Of a stretch of 18,485 nucleotides of DNA, positions 14,624-18,485 are shown piece after piece. The DNA is from Fen-999 sp035505955 (GTDB taxonomy: Bacteria; Pseudomonadota; Gammaproteobacteria; Burkholderiales; Rhodocyclaceae). Position 1 is the stretch's first letter; each line of letters opens with the position of its first letter. The translations under genes were made by a program, and so were the position numbers. The stretch spans positions 1-18,485 of the forward strand of contig DATJQH010000130.1 in NCBI GenBank assembly GCA_035505955.1, written 5' to 3'. The notes beneath the pieces were generated by a model, which was not told the DNA's origin, made no database searches, and saw nothing but the letters and a program-made list of their open reading frames with translations.

Positions 14624-16426
14624 ATGACGAATCGTTCCGCTCTGCGTTTATTGCGGCTCGCGCTGTGCGTGCCTGCCGCCTGGCTCGGCTTGGGTCTTGC
14701 ACCCGCGCAAGCGCAGTCGATCGCCGACCTGCCCGCCGACATGGTCGCGCCGCCGCGATTGTCGGTCGCCGAAGGCACCGCGCGCTTCTCGCGTGGCGGC
14801 GCCGACTGGTCGCGTGCCGAACTGAACACGCCGCTGGCGGCGGGTGATTCGGTCCAGACCGGCGACAACGGCACGATCGAACTGCAGATCGGCCCGCGCG
14901 ACTTTGCACGCATCACGGCCGACACGACGCTGACGCTTGCGGCGCACGACTCGGGCATGATCCAGTTCCGCGTCGAGAATGGACTCGCATCGTTCGACCT
15001 GCGCGGTGCGCGCGGCGGGCAACTCGTCGAGATCGACGCGCCGAATGCCGCCATCGTGGTCGGCGGCAACGGCAACTACCGCGTCTATGTGCGGCCCGGC
15101 GAAACACGCCTGACGTTGCGCCAGGGCGCGCGCGCGACGATGAACTTCCCGGATGGCGGCAGCCGCGGAGCGGTTGCAGGCGAGGAGATCGTCGTGCAAG
15201 GCGATGCCGGCCAGCGCGTCGACACCTATCCCGCGCCGCCGACAGACACTTGGGACCGCTGGAACGATGCGCGCTCGGACTACTACGCCGCCGCGACCAG
15301 CAACCGTTACGTGCCCTCCGACGCCTACGGCGCCGCCGACCTCGACCAGTACGGCCAGTGGAGCCAGGACAGCACCTACGGCTGGATCTGGATGCCGGCC
15401 GTGGCAAGCGGCTGGGCGCCGTACAGCACGGGCAACTGGCAATACGACCCCGTGTTCGGCTGGACCTGGATCGACGTCGCGCCTTGGGGCTGGACCACCT
15501 GCCACTACGGGCGCTGGGTGCACCTCGGCGGACGCTGGGCCTGGGCGCCCGGTCCGCGCGCGGTGCGCGCGGCCTACGCGCCTGCGCTGGTCGAGTTCTA
15601 CCACCTGGGCGGCGGTGGTGTCGGCTGGGTGGCGCTGAGTTGGGGCGAGCCGGTCGTTCCGTGGTGGGGACGGCCCGGCTTCCGCGGCACCGCGTGGTGG
15701 GGCGGCTGGGGTGGTCCGCATATCGAGCGACGCGACGGGCACGGATTCGAGCATCGCAATCGTGAAGTCCCGAATGCGCTGATCGGCATGCGCGGCGAGG
15801 AGTTCGGCCACCAGCATGTACGCGGCTCGTCCTTCGCCGTCACGGCGGGCGTCGAGGTGCGGCCCGTCCACGGCGATCATCCAATCGCGTTTACGCCACC
15901 GGCGCACGAACCCGGCCGTGGCCCCGGCCCGGGGCGCGACCTGCGCCATCAGCCGCCGGCCATCCAGCAGCCTGCACCGCAGCCGCAGTCGCCGTTCCGC
16001 CGCGAGCGCGAGGTTCAGCCGCAACCGGCGCCGCAAGAGCAGCCACGCTTCCGCCGCGAGCCGCAGGCCGCGCCGCCGCAGCCCAAACCCGAGCCGCGAT
16101 TCACGCGCGAGATTCAGGTCCAGCCGGCGCCGCAGCCGCAGCCGCAGCCACAACCACAGCCGCAGTTCCGCCGAGAGCCGCAACCACAACCCATGCCGCA
16201 GGTCGCGCCGCAACCTCGGCCTGATCCGCGTCCAGAACGCCGCGAGCCCGATCGTCCCCGCTTCGAGCCGCGTTCCGCGCCGGCGGTTCAGGCGCCACCT
16301 ATGCAGGCTCCGCAGATGCAGGCGCCCGTTGCCCAGCCGCGTGTCTCCGCACCCGCACCCGAGCAGCGCGGTGGCGGCAACCGCGAGCGCCAGGACGAGC
16401 GCGACCGGCATCGCAATCGGGACTGA
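14624..16426 (+). CDS. Secreted FecR-domain protein with Trp-rich repeats (DUF6600-like) and Pro/Gln/Arg tail
   Basis: This is a 600-residue exported protein. Residues 1-30 form a Sec signal peptide cut near AQA-QS. Residues about 45-195 form a FecR-like beta domain (LNTPLAAGDSVQTGDNGTIE, later AGEEIVVQG). Residues 244-310 hold tryptophan-rich repeats with a 26-residue period (Trp246/272/298, Trp254/280, Trp256/282, Trp264/290); in total 19 Trp lie between residues 246 and 362. This layout resembles the DUF6600 family of betaproteobacteria. Residues about 425-600 are a low-complexity Pro/Gln/Arg tail with a recurring F-R/T-R-E motif (458, 476, 493, 515). No TonB receptor or sigma factor gene is adjacent, so a classic FecR anti-sigma role is unlikely; the Trp repeats and signal peptide suggest an envelope or peptidoglycan/polysaccharide-facing role. 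It follows lnt by 27 nt. The function is unknown. Confidence 0.9.
   Translation: MTNRSALRLLRLALCVPAAWLGLGLAPAQAQSIADLPADMVAPPRLSVAEGTARFSRGGADWSRAELNTPLAAGDSVQTGDNGTIELQIGPRDFARITADTTLTLAAHDSGMIQFRVENGLASFDLRGARGGQLVEIDAPNAAIVVGGNGNYRVYVRPGETRLTLRQGARATMNFPDGGSRGAVAGEEIVVQGDAGQRVDTYPAPPTDTWDRWNDARSDYYAAATSNRYVPSDAYGAADLDQYGQWSQDSTYGWIWMPAVASGWAPYSTGNWQYDPVFGWTWIDVAPWGWTTCHYGRWVHLGGRWAWAPGPRAVRAAYAPALVEFYHLGGGGVGWVALSWGEPVVPWWGRPGFRGTAWWGGWGGPHIERRDGHGFEHRNREVPNALIGMRGEEFGHQHVRGSSFAVTAGVEVRPVHGDHPIAFTPPAHEPGRGPGPGRDLRHQPPAIQQPAPQPQSPFRREREVQPQPAPQEQPRFRREPQAAPPQPKPEPRFTREIQVQPAPQPQPQPQPQPQFRREPQPQPMPQVAPQPRPDPRPERREPDRPRFEPRSAPAVQAPPMQAPQMQAPVAQPRVSAPAPEQRGGGNRERQDERDRHRNRD
15353..15553 (+). 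repeat. Coding region of the 26-residue Trp-rich repeats
   Basis: Two full units and a partial third encode the pattern GxW-x(7)-WxW-x(7)-W. Corresponding tryptophans are 26 residues apart (246/272/298, 254/280, 256/282, 264/290); the third unit is shifted by one residue (305/307). The DNA units have diverged, so the duplication is old and held by selection on the protein. Confidence 0.7.
16130..16165 (+). repeat. CCGCAG hexamer tract (Pro-Gln repeats)
   Basis: Six consecutive hexamers of the form CCRCAR encode six Pro-Gln pairs in the tail of the secreted protein. Four match CCGCAG exactly. Such tracts can change length by replication slippage in 6-bp steps, which keeps the reading frame. 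Confidence 0.85.
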
Positions 16427-16444
16427 CGCGCGAGCGCGCAGCAC

Positions 16445-16464
16445 GGCGTACCACGAGGACTGAC
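16445..16464 (-). repeat. Dispersed 20-nt repeat, copy C
   Basis: The minus strand reads GTCAGTCCTCGTGGTACGCC, located 18 nt after the stop of the FecR/DUF6600-like gene and 35 nt before the arsR -35 box. Extended to 16435 it matches copy B over 30 nt with two differences. A short GC hairpin (GCGC-GAGC-GCGC, within 16429-16439) stands between the stop codon and the repeat. Confidence 0.8.
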
Positions 16465-16499
16465 TCTGGGCCTGCGGCAGCGCGCCGGCCGTTCCCCGC

Positions 16500-16529
16500 T
16501 TGACTTGGCTGCATTATTTCCATGATAAT
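16500..16529 (+). promoter_or_regulatory. sigma70 promoter of the ars operon
   Basis: TTGACT (16500-16505) and GATAAT (16524-16529) are 18 nt apart, each 5/6 to consensus. Transcription should begin at about 16536, which is the A of the arsR start codon. The region is strikingly AT-rich compared with its surroundings. Confidence 0.75.
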
Positions 16530-16545
16530 AAAAATATGGAAATAA
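16514..16545. promoter_or_regulatory. Probable ArsR operator: perfect 10-bp inverted repeat
   Basis: TTATTTCCAT (16514-16523) and ATGGAAATAA (16536-16545) are exact reverse complements with 12 nt between them. The left arm fills the promoter spacer, the gap contains the -10 box, and the right arm is the first ten bases of arsR (Met-Glu-Ile and one base). An ArsR dimer bound here would block RNA polymerase, and arsenite would release it. Autoregulation of this kind is known for the family; binding at this site is inferred. Confidence 0.75.
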
Positions 16546-16883
16546 CAAACGCCACCCAATCATTGGCAGCGCTGGCTCAAGAGACGCGGCTCGCGATCTT
16601 TCGTTTGCTGGTTCAAGCCGGCCCCGACGGCATGAATGCCGGTGCGATTGCAGAAGCCGTTGGCATTCCGGCGGCGACCCTGTCGTTCCATGTCGCGCAA
16701 CTCGCACGGGCCGGCTTGGTTGCTTCCCGCCAGGAAAGCCGCTTCATCTACTACTCGGCCAACTATCCGGCGATGGACGACCTGATCGCTTTCCTCACCG
16801 ACAACTGCTGTCAGGGCGGGCAGTGCCTGCCGAAGACCGCCAAGGTTGCCACCGCCGCCAGGCGCCGCGCCAGGCCGGCCTGA
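16536..16883 (+). CDS. arsR: ArsR-family arsenite-responsive repressor
   Basis: This 115-residue winged-helix repressor controls the following arsenic genes. Residues about 8-80 form the DNA-binding fold (LAALAQETRLAIFRLLV, then the recognition region IPAATLSFHVAQLARAGLV and wing ESRFIYYSA). Cysteines 91, 92 and 97 (CCQGGQC) form a C-terminal three-cysteine arsenite site, like the one described for the Acidithiobacillus ferrooxidans ArsR (Cys95/96/102) and unlike the E. coli ELCVCDL helix site. The ATG at 16536 is chosen because MEITNATQSL is a normal N-terminus; a TTG at 16500 would lie in the -35 box. No ribosome-binding site precedes the ATG and the predicted transcript begins there, so the message is probably leaderless. 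It is followed after 11 nt by arsC. Confidence 0.95.
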   Translation: MEITNATQSLAALAQETRLAIFRLLVQAGPDGMNAGAIAEAVGIPAATLSFHVAQLARAGLVASRQESRFIYYSANYPAMDDLIAFLTDNCCQGGQCLPKTAKVATAARRRARPA

Positions 16884-16894
16884 GGACGCATTCG

Positions 16895-17299
16895 ATGCGT
16901 ACCGTACTCGTGCTCTGCACCGGAAACTCCTGCCGCTCGCAAATGGCGGAGGTGATCCTCAACCACGATCTCGCCGGCCAGGTGCGCGCGCTTTCCGCGG
17001 GCACGCGGCCGCAACCCAAGGTAGCCGAGGGCGCCATCGAGGCGCTCAAGCTCGCGGGCCTGCCCGCCGAAGGCTTGTATCCGAAGGACGTCGACGCCGT
17101 GCTCGACGAAGCGATCGACCTCGTCGTCACCGTCTGCGACAACGCGAAGGAAACCTGCCCGGTCTTCCCGCGCCCGGTGCCCAAGATCCATCTGCCTTTC
17201 CACGACCCGCACGGCGAGCCGCTGGAAAGCTTCATCCGCGTGCGCGACGAGATCCGCGCCTGCCTGGTGCCCACGGTGCGCGCAGCGCTGAACCTCTGA
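16895..17299 (+). CDS. arsC: Arsenate reductase ArsC, thioredoxin-coupled (LMW-phosphatase fold)
   Basis: This 134-residue enzyme reduces arsenate to arsenite in the cytoplasm. It has the low-molecular-weight phosphatase loop CTGNSCR with nucleophile Cys8 and Arg14. The additional pair Cys81 and Cys88 (VTVCDNAKETCPVFP) forms the disulfide relay seen in Staphylococcus aureus ArsC (Cys10/82/89). The general-acid aspartate is in the HLPFHDPHG segment. All needed residues are present. The open frame extends upstream to 16823, inside arsR, but the ATG at 16895 has TGAGGA (16881-16886) at 8 nt and gives the standard N-terminus MRTVLVLC. The site overlaps the arsR stop codon. It is the middle gene of the arsR-arsC-acr3 operon, providing arsenite for the exporter. 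Confidence 0.95.
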   Translation: MRTVLVLCTGNSCRSQMAEVILNHDLAGQVRALSAGTRPQPKVAEGAIEALKLAGLPAEGLYPKDVDAVLDEAIDLVVTVCDNAKETCPVFPRPVPKIHLPFHDPHGEPLESFIRVRDEIRACLVPTVRAALNL

Positions 17300-17308
17300 G
17301 GAGTCGCC

Positions 17309-18385
17309 ATGTCCGCCCAATGCGAAGTCACCGCAAAATTTGCCGCTGGCGCGCCCATGTCCTTCTTCGAGCACTGGCTCACGCTCTGGGTCTTCCTCTG
17401 CATCGTCGCCGGCATCGCGCTCGGACAATGGCTGCCGGCGCCCTTCCAGGCGCTTGGGCGCATGGAAGTCGCGCAGGTGAATATTCCCGTCGGGCTGCTG
17501 ATTTGGGTGATGATCATCCCGATGCTGGTCAAGGTCGACTTCGGCGCGCTGCACGAAGTCCGGCAGCACGTGCGCGGCATTGGCGTCACGTTGTTTGTAA
17601 ACTGGCTGGTCAAGCCGTTCTCGATGGCCTTGCTCGGTTGGCTGTTCGTGCGCAACCTGTTCGCGCCCATGCTGCCCGCGGACCAACTCGACAGCTACAT
17701 TGCCGGCCTGATCCTGCTCGCCGCGGCGCCCTGCACGGCCATGGTTTTCGTTTGGAGCCGCCTCTCGAACGGAGACCCGCTGTTCACGCTCTCGCAGGTG
17801 GCGCTCAACGATACCATCATGATCTTCGCCTTCGCGCCCATCGTCGGCCTGCTGCTCGGGATTTCGGCCATCACCGTGCCCTGGGCCACGCTGTTCACCT
17901 CCGTGGTGCTCTACATCGTGATTCCGTTGGCGCTGGCGCAGGCTTGGCGCAAGTCGCTGCTCAAGAGGGGCCAGGCGCACTTCGACGCGACCATGGAAAA
18001 GATCGGCCCCTGGTCCATCAGTGCGCTGCTCGCCACGCTGGTGCTGCTGTTCGCCTTCCAGGGCAAGGCCATCATCGAACAGCCGCTGGTCATCGCGCTG
18101 CTGGCCGTGCCCATCCTGATCCAGGTCTTCTTCAACTCGGCGCTCGCCTACTGGCTCAACCGCAAGGTCGGCGAGAAGCACAACGTCGCCTGCCCGTCGG
18201 CGCTGATCGGCGCATCCAATTTCTTCGAGCTAGCCGTCGCCGCCGCGATCAGCCTGTTCGGATTCGAATCGGGTGCCGCGCTCGCCACCGTGGTCGGCGT
18301 GCTGATCGAAGTCCCGGTGATGCTGCTGGTGGTCCGCGTGGTCAATGCCAGCAAGGGCTGGTACGAACAGGGCGCGGCCGCCTAG
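17309..18385 (+). CDS. acr3: Arsenite efflux permease Acr3
   Basis: Acr3 expels arsenite across the inner membrane using the proton gradient. The 358-residue protein has about ten helices of the bile/arsenite/riboflavin transporter fold. The conserved catalytic cysteine is Cys142 in AAAPCTAMVFVWS and the conserved glutamate is Glu334 in GVLIEVPVMLLVV; these correspond to the essential Cys/Glu pair of characterised Acr3 proteins. Other family segments include NIPVGLLIWVMIIPMLVKVDF and ACPSALIGASNFFELAVA. The ATG at 17309 has GAGGAG (17298-17303) 5 nt upstream, which supports the 16-residue N-terminal extension before MSFFEHWLT (alternative ATG at 17357). It lies 9 nt after arsC and ends the operon. 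It is often labelled arsB in annotations, but it is not of the ArsB (NhaD-like) fold. Confidence 0.95.
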   Translation: MSAQCEVTAKFAAGAPMSFFEHWLTLWVFLCIVAGIALGQWLPAPFQALGRMEVAQVNIPVGLLIWVMIIPMLVKVDFGALHEVRQHVRGIGVTLFVNWLVKPFSMALLGWLFVRNLFAPMLPADQLDSYIAGLILLAAAPCTAMVFVWSRLSNGDPLFTLSQVALNDTIMIFAFAPIVGLLLGISAITVPWATLFTSVVLYIVIPLALAQAWRKSLLKRGQAHFDATMEKIGPWSISALLATLVLLFAFQGKAIIEQPLVIALLAVPILIQVFFNSALAYWLNRKVGEKHNVACPSALIGASNFFELAVAAAISLFGFESGAALATVVGVLIEVPVMLLVVRVVNASKGWYEQGAAA

Positions 18386-18388
18386 CGC

Positions 18389-18408
18389 GGCGTACCGCCG
18401 GGGCTGAC
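18389..18408 (-). repeat. Dispersed 20-nt repeat, copy D (most diverged)
   Basis: The minus strand reads GTCAGCCCCGGCGGTACGCC, 17/20 identical to copy A, beginning 3 nt after the acr3 stop. In this copy CGGCG-TAC-CGCCG (18388-18400) can form a 5-bp hairpin, and a second stem (GCCGC/GCGGC, 18377-18391) spans the acr3 stop codon; either might help end transcription, but there is no T-run. Confidence 0.65.
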
Positions 18409-18418
18409 AACGCGCCTG

Positions 18419-18485
18419 CTAGTAGTGTGGCGGGACCTCATCGCGCAGGCTGCGTGCCTCGGCTGGCGCCGCGGCCGCGAGCTGC
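18419..18485 (-). CDS. Possible C-terminal end of a convergent gene
   Basis: On the minus strand an open frame runs from the window edge to a TAG at 18421-18419 and encodes 21 residues: an Ala-rich helix (QLAAAAPAEA) and then RSLRDEVPPHY. The bases have the GC-rich third positions expected of coding DNA here. The piece is too short to identify; a coiled-coil or helix-ending protein is compatible. It would place repeat copy D between two convergent genes, like copy B. Confidence 0.35.
   Translation of the reverse strand, partial: QLAAAAPAEARSLRDEVPPHY

Noticed and set aside
14648..16444. 598-codon open frame on the minus strand, antisense to the FecR/DUF6600-like gene
   Set aside because: The plus strand has a signal peptide, a recognisable domain order and a ribosome-binding site. 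The minus frame is Arg/Leu-rich low complexity, as expected of the complement of GC-rich coding DNA.
6591..16464. A composite transposon bounded by inverted repeats B and C
   Set aside because: There is no transposase, integrase or target-site duplication; the enclosed genes are core genes, and the repeat also occurs outside the supposed element (copies A and D).
16811..18181. 456-codon minus-strand open frame across the ars genes
   Set aside because: arsR, arsC and acr3 are full-length with catalytic residues on the plus strand; the antisense frame is Gln/His/Arg-rich with no domain.
18377..18400. Rho-independent terminator after acr3
   Set aside because: Two short GC stems can form but they are mutually overlapping and are not followed by a T-run, so I do not call a terminator.
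1810..18408. CRISPR array from the four repeats
   Set aside because: The copies are thousands of bases apart, in mixed orientation, without spacers or cas genes.

Overview
The window is very GC-rich bacterial chromosome. It carries the block miaB - phoH/ybeZ - ybeY - corC - lnt, together with queC, sirB2, CCA-encoding tRNA genes and tripartite RND pumps. All of this fits a proteobacterium, most likely a betaproteobacterium (Rhodocyclales/Burkholderiales-like). That lineage call is inferred from gene content and base composition and was not tested. Almost all of the sequence is coding. Genes are packed with 1-23 nt overlaps or short gaps.

Layout. (1) 2-6575, plus strand: the 3' end of one HAE1-type RND permease followed by its outer-membrane lipoprotein, then a second RND set made of a periplasmic adaptor, a complete permease and a small two-helix membrane protein. 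(2) 6621-9182, minus strand: sirB2-like membrane protein, two different tRNA-Lys genes (CUU and UUU) behind a near-consensus promoter, a YeeE/YedE (TsuA-like) sulfur-compound transporter with its own promoter and 5' hairpin, and queC. (3) 9238-16426, plus strand: an unknown 116-residue protein that looks leaderless, then miaB, phoH, ybeY, corC and lnt with overlapping ends, then a secreted FecR/DUF6600-like protein with Trp-rich repeats and a Pro/Gln/Arg tail. (4) 16500-18385, plus strand: an arsenic-resistance operon, arsR - arsC (thioredoxin-type) - acr3, under a promoter/operator that runs into the arsR start codon. (5) The right edge probably holds the tail of a convergent gene.

How the genes work together. 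The two RND sets make drug/solvent efflux machinery, possibly sharing the one outer-membrane channel. The central block covers tRNA modification (queC, miaB), rRNA maturation (ybeY with phoH), a CBS-domain protein (corC) and lipoprotein N-acylation (lnt). The ars operon is a full sensor-reductase-exporter unit: ArsC makes arsenite, Acr3 expels it, and ArsR senses it through a Cys91/Cys92/Cys97 site.

Most noteworthy: a 20-nt sequence (consensus GTCAGYCCCCGTGGTACGCC) occurs four times, each time just downstream of a stop codon (1810, 6591, 16445, 18389) and not explained by any gene. The copies at 6591 and 16435 extend to 30 nt with 28 identities, in inverted orientation. Second is the arsR control region: a perfect 10-bp inverted repeat whose right arm is the first ten bases of the arsR coding sequence, with spacing that implies a leaderless mRNA. 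I did not find CRISPR arrays, phage genes, transposases or a clearly novel multi-gene defence system.
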